64,000 nt of DNA from Nocardia cyriacigeorgica GUH-2. Lineage in GTDB: Bacteria; Actinomycetota; Actinomycetes; Mycobacteriales; Mycobacteriaceae. Below the pieces are notes generated by a model. The model worked only from the letters and a program-made list of their open reading frames with translations, searched no databases and was not told the DNA's origin. The position numbers and the translations under genes are program-made. Where the stretch lies: NCBI RefSeq assembly GCF_000284035.1, contig NC_016887.1:1054001-1118000 (forward strand). Direction: 5' to 3'. Positions 30,740-39,083 of the stretch are shown here, piece by piece; positions within the stretch are counted from its first letter, which is position 1, and the number at the start of each line of letters is the position of its first letter.

Positions 30740-32119
30740 ATGTATCCGTCTGTTCCGGCGTTCGACTCGCGGGGGTTCGAGGCTGCTCGTGGGGTGGGCG
30801 AGGCCGGGGAACAGGTGCGGGGGCGGTTGGTGCGGCGGTCGGGGGGCCGGATCGTCGGTGGGGTGGCCGGCGGGATCGCCGATCATCTCGGGGTCGACGT
30901 GTTCAAGGTGCGGATGGCGTTCGTGTTGCTGTCCGCGCTGGCGGGGGCGGGGATCGTCGCGTACGCGATGCTGTGGATCTTCACCCCGGGCGGGGCCGAC
31001 GAGGTACGGCCGTCGGGGCAGGAGCGGCGGCAGGCGATCGGGCTCGCGCTGCTCGGGTTCGGGTTGTCGGTGGCGATGTCGGCGCTGTTCAGCGGGACGG
31101 CGGCGCGGATCATCGTGCCGTTGATCGCGGTCGCGGTGGGTGCGGCGCTGGTGTGGCGCGAATACGACGCCGACGGTCCGCGGTCGCTGCTCGGCCTGCC
31201 GGCGAAACCCACCATGGTCACCTGGTCACGCATCGTCGCGGGCATCACCTTGATCGTGGCCGGCCTGGCGGTGGTGGTGCTGGCCGGAATCGATATCGGC
31301 TCGCTCGGCTCGGCGCTGCTGGCGGTGGCGGTCACACTGCTCGGCGCCGGGCTGCTGTCGGTGCCGCTGTGGCTGCGGATGATGCGGGCGTTGAACGCCG
31401 AACGCGCCGCCCGCATCCGCAACGAGGAACGCGAGGAGATCGCCTCGCACCTGCACGATTCGGTCTTGCAGACGCTGGCGCTGATCCAGCGTCAGGCCGA
31501 CGATCCGCATGAGGTGGTCCGGCTGGCCCGCAGCCAGGAACGCGAACTGCGCCGCTGGCTGTTCGAGGATTCCGTGCCCGCGCAGTCGAGCCTGGCCGCC
31601 GCGCTACGCACCATCGCCGGTGAGGTGGAGGATCAGCACGGGGTGAAGGTGACGCCGGTGACCGTCGGCGATGTGTCGATGGATATCGCCGACACCGGGT
31701 CCGGCCTGCCCAAGGAACATTTCACCGCCGTGCTCGGCGCCGCCAGGGAGGCGTTGGTCAATGCCGCCAAACACGCCGACGTGCCCGTCATCGATTTGTT
31801 CGCCGAGACCGAACCGCACCAGGTGAGTGTGTTCGTGCGCGATCGCGGCGTGGGTTTCGATGTCGACGCGGTGCCCGCGGATCGTCAGGGACTCGCCAAA
31901 TCCATTCGCGGACGGGTGGAACGGCGCGGCGGGCAGGTGGAGATCGTGTCCCGGTCCGGTCGCGGCACCGAGGTGCGGATCATCATGCCGCGCACCGATT
32001 CCGGCGGCGACAGCGAATCCGAGGCAGCCGATGCCGCACCGGCGGGACCCGCCGAGGCGGACATCGCGCACACGCTGACGCAGCCGAGTGAGCACGCGGT
32101 CGGCGTCGACCGGCACTGA
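30740..32119 (+). CDS. Sensor histidine kinase with PspC domain (HisKA_3 type)
   Basis: 459 residues. The N-terminal PspC domain (SGGRIVGGVAGGIADHLGVDVFKVRMAFVLL) and about five membrane segments form the sensor. The dimerisation box EEIASHLHDSVLQTLALIQRQ carries the phosphoacceptor histidine in the NarL/LiaS-type HLHDSVLQ motif; the ATPase domain shows AAREALVNAAKHA and FVRDRGVGFDVDAV. It partners the LuxR-type regulator 151 bases downstream and is divergent from the PspC gene. Such pairs respond to cell-envelope stress; the signal is not known. The ATG at 30740 lacks a well-spaced ribosome-binding site; GTG 30692 is an alternative. Confidence 0.9.
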   Translation: MYPSVPAFDSRGFEAARGVGEAGEQVRGRLVRRSGGRIVGGVAGGIADHLGVDVFKVRMAFVLLSALAGAGIVAYAMLWIFTPGGADEVRPSGQERRQAIGLALLGFGLSVAMSALFSGTAARIIVPLIAVAVGAALVWREYDADGPRSLLGLPAKPTMVTWSRIVAGITLIVAGLAVVVLAGIDIGSLGSALLAVAVTLLGAGLLSVPLWLRMMRALNAERAARIRNEEREEIASHLHDSVLQTLALIQRQADDPHEVVRLARSQERELRRWLFEDSVPAQSSLAAALRTIAGEVEDQHGVKVTPVTVGDVSMDIADTGSGLPKEHFTAVLGAAREALVNAAKHADVPVIDLFAETEPHQVSVFVRDRGVGFDVDAVPADRQGLAKSIRGRVERRGGQVEIVSRSGRGTEVRIIMPRTDSGGDSESEAADAAPAGPAEADIAHTLTQPSEHAVGVDRH

Positions 32120-32270
32120 CGTTCGGATGCGGTTGCGCATCGGCCGCCGCCGGCAGCGCTCGATGACGAACCCGGTCGCGACGCGGCCGTTGTGGTACCG
32201 ATGGAACTGTCCCGGGCGACCGGGACGCAGTGATGACGGCGGACAGGGCTGTCTCGTGAAGGAGAAGTAG

Positions 32271-32912
32271 GTGGCGGTGAAGGTCTTTCTCGTCGACGAT
32301 CACGCCGTGTTCCGTTCCGGGGTGCGCGCGGAGCTGAGCCGGGAAACCGATATGGAGGTGGTCGGCGAGGCCGGTGGGGTGGCCGAGGCGGTGGCCGGGA
32401 TCAACCGCACCCGCCCCGATGTGGTGCTGCTGGACGTGCACATGCCCGACGGTGGCGGGGTCGCGGTGCTGTCCGGGATCGACGACGGCCCGGTGTGCCT
32501 GGCGCTGAGTGTGTCGGACGCCGCCGAGGACGTCATCGCGGTGATCCGGGCGGGCGCGCGCGGCTACGTCACCAAGACCATCTCCGGCGCCGAACTGGCC
32601 GACGGTATCCGCAGGGTGGCGGGCGGCGACGCGGTCTTCAGCCCTCGGCTGGCCGGTTTCGTACTCGACTCCTTCACCGGTAAATCCCCGGCGCCGGAAC
32701 CGCCGCTGGATCCGGAACTGGATTCGCTCACCCCGCGCGAACTCGAGGTACTGCGGCTACTCGCCCGCGGCTACACCTACCGCGAAATCGCCGAAACCCT
32801 GTTCATCTCGGTGAAGACGGTGGAGACCCACGCCTCCAACGTGCTGCGCAAGACCCAGCAGTCCAATCGGAACGCGCTCACCCGCTGGGCCCACCGCAGG
32901 CGGATCGATTAA
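32271..32912 (+). CDS. LuxR/NarL-family response regulator
   Basis: 213 residues. The receiver domain has the acidic pair VDDH at 8-11, the phosphoacceptor Asp55 in VVLLDVHMPDGG, and LSVSDAAED plus YVTKTISGAEL at the back of the pocket. The output domain is a LuxR helix-turn-helix (LTPRELEVLRLLARGYTYREIAETLFISVKTVETHASNVLRKTQ). A GTG start is preceded by AAGGAGAAG. It is the cognate partner of the PspC kinase upstream. Confidence 0.95.
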   Translation: MAVKVFLVDDHAVFRSGVRAELSRETDMEVVGEAGGVAEAVAGINRTRPDVVLLDVHMPDGGGVAVLSGIDDGPVCLALSVSDAAEDVIAVIRAGARGYVTKTISGAELADGIRRVAGGDAVFSPRLAGFVLDSFTGKSPAPEPPLDPELDSLTPRELEVLRLLARGYTYREIAETLFISVKTVETHASNVLRKTQQSNRNALTRWAHRRRID

Positions 32913-32937
32913 TTTTTGCGGCGCCTGCGGCACCGCG

Positions 32938-33028
32938 GTTCGCGGCCCCTGGATGTCTCGCGTCTCCGCTACCGCTGCTTGCCTTCGGCGTGCGCAGCGG
33001 CAGCGGAGCCACGAGACGGGCCGCGAAC
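32938..33028. repeat. Long imperfect inverted repeat between convergent genes
   Basis: The outer arms are perfect (GTTCGCGGCCC at 32938-32948 and GGGCCGCGAAC at 33018-33028). Inside, GTCTCG and CTCCGCT segments also pair with CGAGAC and AGCGGAG after small bulges, so the transcript can fold into one long hairpin of about 90 bases. It lies 25 bases after the regulator stop and ahead of the end of the convergent kinase gene. It may serve both strands as a terminator. Confidence 0.6.
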
Positions 33029-33097
33029 TCGGATGCTCGGTCTCGCTTCGCTCGAAAGCTGCTGTGTGACCCGCCGTTGCAATTGGCTCGGTGGCGA

Positions 33098-34225
33098 CTA
33101 CAGCACCGCGACGATGACGGCGATGATGATGACGAGTCCGATCAGCATCCCGATCGCGATGGCCAGTGGCGCGTTGCTCGGCTGCGGCAACTTCTTGGTG
33201 CCCAACTGGGGCTGAGGTGCCGCGGCAGGAGCCGGCTGCGGCTGAGTGCGGCGGGGCAGCGGCGTGGACAGCGGGCTGCGCAGGCCGGAGGCCGAATTGC
33301 GAGCCGCCCACGCCGGGATGGTGCCGTCCTCGGTGCGCACCGGGGCGCCGATGATGTAGGGCGCGGTGCCGGGACCGAAAGCGGCGGTGAGAATTTCATC
33401 CCGGGCTTCGGCCATGGTCGGTCGACGCTGCGGTGCGGGCTCCATCATGTGCAGCAGCGCCTGGGTGAGCACCCCGCTGCGGCTGGGTGGAATGATCTGC
33501 GCCATGGCCGCGCGCTCGACGATGGCGTCGCTGTCGTCGTCGAAGCCGAACGGCGGCTGCCCCTCGATGGCGGTGTAGAGGGTGGCGCCGAGGGAGAACA
33601 CATCGCTGGCCTCGGTGGGCCGGGCGCCGCGGGCCACTTCCGGCGGCAGGTAGGCGGGGGTGCCGGTGATGACGCCGTCGGGTTCGTCGGCGGATTCGCC
33701 CGCACCGCGCGAGATGCCGAAGTCGCTGAGCTTGGCCATCCCGACGCCGGGCCCGCGGTCGGCGACGAGGATATTGCCCGGTTTGATATCGCGGTGCACG
33801 ATGCCCGCGGCGTGGGCGGCGGCCAGTGCGTCGGCGACCTGCGCGCCGATCTGGGCTACTTCGATCGGCGGCAGCGTATCGACCAGCCCGAGTGCCTTGG
33901 CCACGCTGCGCGAGGGTAGGTGCTCCATCACCAGCCAGGGCTCACCGGCCTCGAGCACCACGTCGTAGACCGCGATGGCGTGTTCATGGGAGAGCTTGGC
34001 CGCGACCCGGCCCTCGTGGATGATCTGCTCGCGGATGCGGTTGGCCTCGTCCTCGTCGAGCCCCGCGGTGGACAGCACCTGCTTGATGGCGACGTCGCGG
34101 TTGAGCAGCCGGTCGGTCGCGAGCCAGACCGCGCCCATACCGCCGCCACCGAGTTTCGATTGCAGGCGGTAGCGGCCGGCCACCAGATAATCCGGGCCGA
34201 CGATGGGGCGGGGACGATCGATCAT
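33098..34225 (-). CDS. Tail-anchored serine/threonine protein kinase
   Basis: 375 residues. A Hanks-type kinase domain (about 17-280) has the glycine loop LGGGGMGAVW, the ATP lysine K48 (VAIKQVL), the catalytic loop HRDIKPGN with D146 and DFG at 168-170, followed by TGTPAYLPPEV. The segment after it is Pro/Ala/Gln-rich, and the very last 24 residues are a single membrane helix (LAIAIGMLIGLVIIIAVIVAVL) with no extracellular sensor domain. That is unlike PknB-type kinases and implies a kinase held at the membrane but sensing an internal signal or partner. It is divergent from imuA' and preceded by 356 bases of regulatory region. Confidence 0.92.
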   Translation of the reverse strand: MIDRPRPIVGPDYLVAGRYRLQSKLGGGGMGAVWLATDRLLNRDVAIKQVLSTAGLDEDEANRIREQIIHEGRVAAKLSHEHAIAVYDVVLEAGEPWLVMEHLPSRSVAKALGLVDTLPPIEVAQIGAQVADALAAAHAAGIVHRDIKPGNILVADRGPGVGMAKLSDFGISRGAGESADEPDGVITGTPAYLPPEVARGARPTEASDVFSLGATLYTAIEGQPPFGFDDDSDAIVERAAMAQIIPPSRSGVLTQALLHMMEPAPQRRPTMAEARDEILTAAFGPGTAPYIIGAPVRTEDGTIPAWAARNSASGLRSPLSTPLPRRTQPQPAPAAAPQPQLGTKKLPQPSNAPLAIAIGMLIGLVIIIAVIVAVL

Positions 34226-34581
34226 GGTGCCGAGACTAGCCGAATTCCGTGGTAGCTGGCCGGATTCGGACCGGGAGTTCGCGGTCGTGACGGTGGTCAC
34301 GGCGGGCCTGGCGTGTCGGCTCTCGGGCCGTGCTCGACGGATCTCAGGGGTGGGTTTCCACCAGGGATCATTCGAACGTATATTCGAGACGGATCGATAG
34401 CTGGATCGGTGCTGAGTCGTCGAGGAACCGGGGTTCTTCGGCGGGTGGGCGCCGCGAGGTGCGCGTGTCGCGATGATCGCCGGGCCGGGCGAAGCCGAGT
34501 CGGCCGAGCCCGGGCGGTGCGTCGGGCGGGTTCCGGTGCGTTCGGCCGGAGCGGAGTCCCTGCGTGGAGGTAGGTGAGGTG
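34226..34581. other. Intergenic region between the kinase gene and imuA'
   Basis: 356 bases containing the SOS box at 34372-34387, described separately. The open frames across it have no ribosome-binding site and look non-coding. The strong purine-rich GGAGGTAGGTGAGGTG just before 34582 is the imuA' ribosome-binding region. Confidence 0.6.
34372..34387. promoter_or_regulatory. LexA (SOS) box upstream of imuA'-imuB
   Basis: TCGAACGTATATTCGA matches the actinobacterial LexA consensus TCGAAC-N4-GTTCGA in 11 of 12 defined bases (A for G in the right arm). It lies 195 bases before the imuA' start. DNA damage should derepress the operon. Confidence 0.85.
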
Positions 34582-35334
34582 ATGGGTTCGCAGTCGCGGG
34601 AACCGGGGCGTGCACGCGCGCAGGAGTTGGCGGAGCTGCGGCGCAAGATGGCGGCGGTGCCGGGGCGGGGCGAATCCGCGGCCACCCGTATGCCCACCTC
34701 GGAGGGGGTGCGCAGGCCCGCGTTGCCGGTGCCGCTCGCGCTGGCCGAACTCCTGCCCGACGGCGGTCTGGTCAAGGGGTCGGTGGTGGCGTATTCGGGC
34801 GCGGGATCGCTGCTGGCCGGCTTGCTGGCCGCGGTCACCGCCGGCGGCGGGCACGCGGCGGTGGTGGGCATGCCGAAGCTCGGTCTGCTCGCGGCGGCGG
34901 AGATGGGGGCGCAGCTGGGGCGGATCGCCGTCGTCGCCGATCCGGGCCCGGACATGCTGGAGGTGGCCGCGGTGTTGCTCGACGGACTCGATCTCGTCCT
35001 GCTCGACCTCGGTGGCATCGCCGTCGCGCCGGCCCGGGCCAAGGTGATCGCCGCGCGTGCCCGGAACAAGGGCGCCGTGCTGGTCGTCACCGGCGGCCGC
35101 TGGCCCGCCCCGTCGTTGCGGCTGGGCACCCGGGTAGTGGGCTATACCGGGCTCGGCCTGGGCCGCGGCAGGCTCGATTCGATCTCCCTCGACGTCGAGG
35201 TGGCGGGCCGGGCCTCGCCGCCGCGCACCGGCGGTATCACGCTGCGGCAGCACGACGGACGGATGGAATGGACCAGCCGCGAAACCCGCGCGGCCACAGA
35301 GGAACCCGGCGACGTGCGGGACGCTGCCTCATGA
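34582..35334 (+). CDS. imuA': Mutasome accessory protein ImuA' (RecA-like fold)
   Basis: 250 residues. The sequence resembles M. tuberculosis Rv3395c: an N-terminal helical part with ELRRKMAAVPG, then a RecA-like core VPLALAELLPDGGLVKGSVVAYSGAGSLLAGLLAAVT in which the Walker A lysine is missing (YSGAGSLL), and strands VVGMPKLGLLAAAEMGAQLGRIAVVADPG and LDLVLLDLGG. With ImuB and DnaE2 it carries out damage-induced mutagenesis. The ATG at 34582 is chosen over GTG 34564 because of the purine-rich region just upstream. ImuB follows 94 bases later. Confidence 0.9.
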   Translation: MGSQSREPGRARAQELAELRRKMAAVPGRGESAATRMPTSEGVRRPALPVPLALAELLPDGGLVKGSVVAYSGAGSLLAGLLAAVTAGGGHAAVVGMPKLGLLAAAEMGAQLGRIAVVADPGPDMLEVAAVLLDGLDLVLLDLGGIAVAPARAKVIAARARNKGAVLVVTGGRWPAPSLRLGTRVVGYTGLGLGRGRLDSISLDVEVAGRASPPRTGGITLRQHDGRMEWTSRETRAATEEPGDVRDAAS

Positions 35335-35428
35335 AGGCCGCCGGGCGGGCCACGCGCCGATGGCTGCCGCGCAGGGCCACGGTGGCGTCGTCGCGGAACG
35401 AGCACGCGGCCCGGGACGGTGATCCACC

Positions 35429-36994
35429 ATGACCCGCCCCGCCCGGGTCCTCGCGGTGTGGTGCCCGGATTGGCCCGCGGTCGCGGCGGCGGCACTGGGG
35501 AAGGTGCCCGCCAGCCGGCCGGTCGCGGTGTTGTCGGCCAACAAGGTGGTGGCGTGTTCGGCCACCGCCCGGGCCGACGGGGTGCGGCGCGGGCTGCGTC
35601 GACGCGAGGCGCAGGCGCGCTGCCCGGAACTGTTCATCGCCCAGGCCGATCCGGACCGGGACGCGCGGCTGTTCGAACCGGTGGTGGCCGCCGTCGACGC
35701 CGCCGTCCCCGGTGTGGAGGTGCTGCGGCCGGGACTGCTGATCCTCGGCGTGCGCGGTGCGGCGCGGTTCTTCGGCTCCGAGGAAGCCGCGGCCGAACGG
35801 CTGGTCGACGTGGTGGCCGCGGCCGGGGCCGAAGCGCAGATCGGGATCGCCGACGAGCTGTCCACCGCGGTGCTCGCCGCGCGCCGCGACACCATCGTGG
35901 CGCCGGGCGCGGGCGCGGATTTCCTCGCGCCGCTGCCGATCGGTGAGCTGGCCGTCGAACCGGCGCTGGTCGCGCCCGAACGCCTCGAGCTGGTGGATCT
36001 GCTGCATCGGCTCGGGTTGCGGCGCGTCGGCGATTTCGCCGCGCTCACCCCGGCCCAGGTCGCCTCCCGCTTCGGCGCCGACGCGATCGCGGCGCACCGC
36101 TGCGCCCGCGCCCTGCCCGAACGTCCGCCGTCCGCACGCACACCGCCGCGCGATCTGACGGTGGAGCTGCACTGCGATCCGCCGATCGACCGCGTCGACG
36201 CCGCCGCCTTCGCCGGGCGCATGCTCGCCACCCGCGCCCATGCCGCGTTCTCGGCCGCGGCGGTGGCCTGCACCCGGCTCGCGGTCTTCGCCGAGACCGC
36301 CGCCGGTGAACAGCTCACCCGCATCTGGCGGTGCGCGGAACCGCTGACCGCCGACGGCGTCGCCGACCGGGTGCGCTGGCAGCTGGACGGCTGGCTCACC
36401 CACCGCGACACCGGCGGCTCCGGGCCCACCGCACCGATCACGCTGTTGCGCCTGGAACCGGTCGAGGTGATCCCGGCGGCCGCGCTCCAGCTCGGCCTGT
36501 GGGGCGACGCGGGCGGCACCGACGAACGGGCGATGCGCGCCCTGGTGCGGGTGCAGGGCCTGCTCGGCGGCGCGGCGGTGCAGGTCGGTGTGCTCAGCGG
36601 CGGACGCGGCCCGGCGGAGCGGATCACCATGGTCGCGCTCGGCGACGAACAGGTGCCCGCCGCCGATCCCGCGCTGCCGTGGCCGGGTCGGCTGCCCGAA
36701 CCGGCGCCCGCGGTGCTCATGATGAACCGGCCGCGGGTGGAGTTGGAATCGGCCGGTGGCGCCCCGGTCTACGTCACCGAGCGCGGGTTGTTCAGCGCGA
36801 CACCGGCCCGCCTGCGCTGGGGCAGCAAACACTGGGAGCTGACGGCGTGGGCGGGGCCCTGGCCGATGGACGAACTGTGGTGGTCCACCGGGTCCGCGCC
36901 CAGCGCCCGCGTGCAGGTCGAACTCCCCGGTCCGCACAGCCTGCTGCTCATCATCCGCGACGGTCACTGGCATGTGGAGGGCCTCTACGAATGA
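35429..36994 (+). CDS. imuB: ImuB, catalytically inactive Y-family polymerase-like adaptor
   Basis: 521 residues. The N-terminal part follows Y-family DNA polymerase folds (RVLAVWCPDWPAVAAAA, ATARADGVRRGLRRREAQARCP), but the catalytic acidic residues are replaced; the first Asp position reads AVWCPDW. The region AALQLGLWGD is a good beta-clamp-binding motif (QLxLWG). ImuB bridges DnaE2 to the sliding clamp and to ImuA'. The C-terminal part with RVELPGPHSLLLIIRDGHWHVEGLYE is conserved in the family. It belongs to the LexA-controlled operon. Confidence 0.93.
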   Translation: MTRPARVLAVWCPDWPAVAAAALGKVPASRPVAVLSANKVVACSATARADGVRRGLRRREAQARCPELFIAQADPDRDARLFEPVVAAVDAAVPGVEVLRPGLLILGVRGAARFFGSEEAAAERLVDVVAAAGAEAQIGIADELSTAVLAARRDTIVAPGAGADFLAPLPIGELAVEPALVAPERLELVDLLHRLGLRRVGDFAALTPAQVASRFGADAIAAHRCARALPERPPSARTPPRDLTVELHCDPPIDRVDAAAFAGRMLATRAHAAFSAAAVACTRLAVFAETAAGEQLTRIWRCAEPLTADGVADRVRWQLDGWLTHRDTGGSGPTAPITLLRLEPVEVIPAAALQLGLWGDAGGTDERAMRALVRVQGLLGGAAVQVGVLSGGRGPAERITMVALGDEQVPAADPALPWPGRLPEPAPAVLMMNRPRVELESAGGAPVYVTERGLFSATPARLRWGSKHWELTAWAGPWPMDELWWSTGSAPSARVQVELPGPHSLLLIIRDGHWHVEGLYE

Positions 36995-37063
36995 GCCCGC
37001 GCGCTCGTCGTGTGTGCCAGATCATCGACTTCGCGCAGGTGATCGCCGGTACCCTCGACAATC

Positions 37064-37819
37064 GTGGATCTGACGACGGCCAGGGTCGCGCTGGGCGATG
37101 TGCTGATCGCCTACCGGGACTCCGGGGCGGTCGCGGTCGATGACGTCCCGGTGGTGCTGGTGCACGGGATGGGCGGCGACGGCCACACCTGGGATCGGTT
37201 CGCGCGCGAGCTCGTGCGGGCCGGGCGCCGGGTCATCATTCCCGATCTGCGCGGCCACGGCCGCAGCGCGCATACCGAGTCGTACCTGTTCGGCGAGTTC
37301 GGCGCCGACGTCCTCGCCCTGTGCGAATACCTCGGGCTGGAGCAGGTGGATCTGGTCGGGCATTCGCTCGGCGGCTACGCGGTGTCCTGTGTGGCGCAGG
37401 AGCGGCCGGGTCTGGTCCGTCGCCTGGTGATGGAGGAATGCCCGCTGCCGCTGCGCTCCGGCACCGAGGAACTGACGTTGACGCGCCGGTTCCCGACCCT
37501 GCCCGAACTGTGGCACGCCACCTCCAGCCTGGTGCGTCATCCGCGCGCGGTGCTGGCCTTCGACCGCTCGATGACGCGTACCGCGCTCGAACAGTTCCGC
37601 AAACCGCATCCGGAATGGTGGGAGCGGCTCGCCGGGATCAGCGCGCCGACGCTGGTGCTGCGCGGCGGCCCCGGCGGCATGGTCGATCCGGGCAAACTCG
37701 AGGTCATGCGCACCTCGATCCCGGACTGCTCGGTCACCGCCTTCACCTGCGGGCACAGCATCCACCGCGACCGCTACCGCGAATTCGCCGCCGCCGTCCT
37801 GCCTTTCCTCGGGCACTGA
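37064..37819 (+). CDS. Alpha/beta hydrolase with intact triad
   Basis: 251 residues from a GTG. The oxyanion segment VLVHGMGGDGHTWDRF, then IIPDLRGHGRSAHT, the nucleophile serine in LVGHSLGGYAV, the acid in LVLRGGPGGMVDPG and the histidine CGHSIHRDR are all in order. Substrate unknown. It follows imuB by 69 bases but is not obviously linked to DNA repair. The stop codon lies in a duplicated sequence described separately. Confidence 0.88.
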   Translation: MDLTTARVALGDVLIAYRDSGAVAVDDVPVVLVHGMGGDGHTWDRFARELVRAGRRVIIPDLRGHGRSAHTESYLFGEFGADVLALCEYLGLEQVDLVGHSLGGYAVSCVAQERPGLVRRLVMEECPLPLRSGTEELTLTRRFPTLPELWHATSSLVRHPRAVLAFDRSMTRTALEQFRKPHPEWWERLAGISAPTLVLRGGPGGMVDPGKLEVMRTSIPDCSVTAFTCGHSIHRDRYREFAAAVLPFLGH

Positions 37820-37843
37820 GAACTTTCTTCGGGCACTGAGAAC
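37803..37843 (+). repeat. Tandem duplication of a gene end
   Basis: CTTTCNTCGGGCACTGAGAA occurs twice (37803-37822 and 37824-37843) with one base difference, including the stop codon of the preceding hydrolase. It looks like a recent local duplication. Confidence 0.8.
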
Positions 37844-37967
37844 CGAGGCGACTACGCGAGCGAGTCCTCGGGACGGCGGCACGGGTAGGGCTTGCCGCAT
37901 CCCGCTCGAGTCCTCGGCCGAGCGAGTTGCCGGTGGCTTTCGACCGTGCGTGTTCCGTGCGGCAGGT

Positions 37968-38942
37968 TCACCAGTGCGTGCCGGGGACCCAGCGGGCGGC
38001 GCGGCGTAGCGCGGCCCCGGTGACCTTGCGGGCGGCCGAGCGGGGGCGGGGTTCATGCGGCGGGGCGAGGGTGGCGGCGGGCTCGGTGGTGTCGTCGGCT
38101 TCGCCACGGGCGGCGGGGGAGTCGGGGAGCGCGCGGTAGTAGCGGTGCAGGATGCGGTCGCGCAGCTTGGGGGTGATGATGCCGCCGTATTCGGCCAGCG
38201 TGCCGAGCGGGACGTCGATGCGCTTGGGGCGTTCGCTGAGCGCGCGGACGATGGTGGCGGCGGCCCATTCCGGTGATTCGGCCGGCCCTTGATCGCCGCT
38301 CGGGGTGATCATCGGGGTGCGCACCAGCGGCATGTGGATGGTGGTGAAGGTGACGCCGTCGGCCAGCGTCTCCACCGCGGCCACCTCGGCGAACTTGTCC
38401 AGCGCCGCCTTGCTGGCCAGATAGGCCGCGAACCGCGGCGTGGCCACCTGCACGCCCGCGCTGCTGATATTGACGATGTGGCCGAACTTGCGCTCGCGCA
38501 TCTGCGGTAGCAGCGCCAGCGTCATCCGCAGGGCGCCGAAGTAGTTGACGGCCATGGTGCGTTCGAAATCGTGCAGCCGGTCGGTGGAGCGGTGGATGGC
38601 GCGACGGATGGACCGGCCGGCATTGTTGACCAGCATGTCGACGTGGCCGTGTTCGTCGAGGATCGCCTTGACCGCCTGATCCACCGACTCGGAATCGGTG
38701 ACGTCGCACTGGTATCCGTACGCGCTGCCACCCGCGGCGCGGATCTCCTCGACCACGGCCGCGAGTTCCTCGCCACGGCGGGCGAGCAGGAACACCACCG
38801 CACCCTTGTCGGCCACAGCGATGGCGGCGGCCCGGCCGATGCCGGAGGAGGCGCCGGTGATCACTACGTGGCGGCCGGTGAGGTCACGGTTGCGCTGATT
38901 GCGCCGGATCTCCTCGCGGGCGGCGTCGTCGGCTGAGGTCAT
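37968..38942 (-). CDS. Short-chain dehydrogenase/reductase
   Basis: 324 residues. Classical SDR: TGASSGIG at 29-36 (NAD(P) binding), CDVTDSESV, LVNNAGRS around 105-111, the serine at 160/161, Tyr174 and Lys178 in RFAAYLASK. The tail beyond residue 265 is about 60 residues long, basic and Arg/Ala-rich (PRPRSAARKVTGAALRRAARW), which may be a membrane or protein contact. AAGGAG lies six bases before the ATG at 38942. The substrate is not evident; long-chain or acyl substrates are typical for this subgroup. A large palindrome lies just upstream. Confidence 0.9.
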   Translation of the reverse strand: MTSADDAAREEIRRNQRNRDLTGRHVVITGASSGIGRAAAIAVADKGAVVFLLARRGEELAAVVEEIRAAGGSAYGYQCDVTDSESVDQAVKAILDEHGHVDMLVNNAGRSIRRAIHRSTDRLHDFERTMAVNYFGALRMTLALLPQMRERKFGHIVNISSAGVQVATPRFAAYLASKAALDKFAEVAAVETLADGVTFTTIHMPLVRTPMITPSGDQGPAESPEWAAATIVRALSERPKRIDVPLGTLAEYGGIITPKLRDRILHRYYRALPDSPAARGEADDTTEPAATLAPPHEPRPRSAARKVTGAALRRAARWVPGTHW

Positions 38943-38960
38943 CGCTGCTCCTTTGCAGGT

Positions 38961-39000
38961 CTCGGCACCGAACTTACTCTCAAGTAAGTTCGGTGCCAAG
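38961..39000. promoter_or_regulatory. Large palindrome upstream of the SDR gene
   Basis: 18-base arms (CTCGGCACCGAACTTACT and AGTAAGTTCGGTGCCAAG) pair with one mismatch around a CTCA loop. It begins 19 bases before the SDR start, inside the divergent promoter region. The core with TTACT and AGTAA resembles TetR-family operators. It is too close to the ATG and lacks a T run, so it is less likely to be a terminator. Confidence 0.65.
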
Positions 39001-39057
39001 TGGTTTATATCACAGCTGGAGAACATCGGTGGCGCAGGTTCGAACACTCGAAATTAT

Positions 39058-39073
39058 TCGAACATATGTGCGA
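39058..39073. promoter_or_regulatory. LexA (SOS) box upstream of the dnaE2 operon
   Basis: TCGAACATATGTGCGA matches TCGAAC-N4-GTTCGA in 11 of 12 defined bases. It overlaps GATACT (39072-39077), a good -10 hexamer six bases before the ATG at 39084. This spacing would give a leaderless transcript. LexA bound here would block the promoter directly. Confidence 0.82.
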
Positions 39074-39083
39074 TACTCATGAC

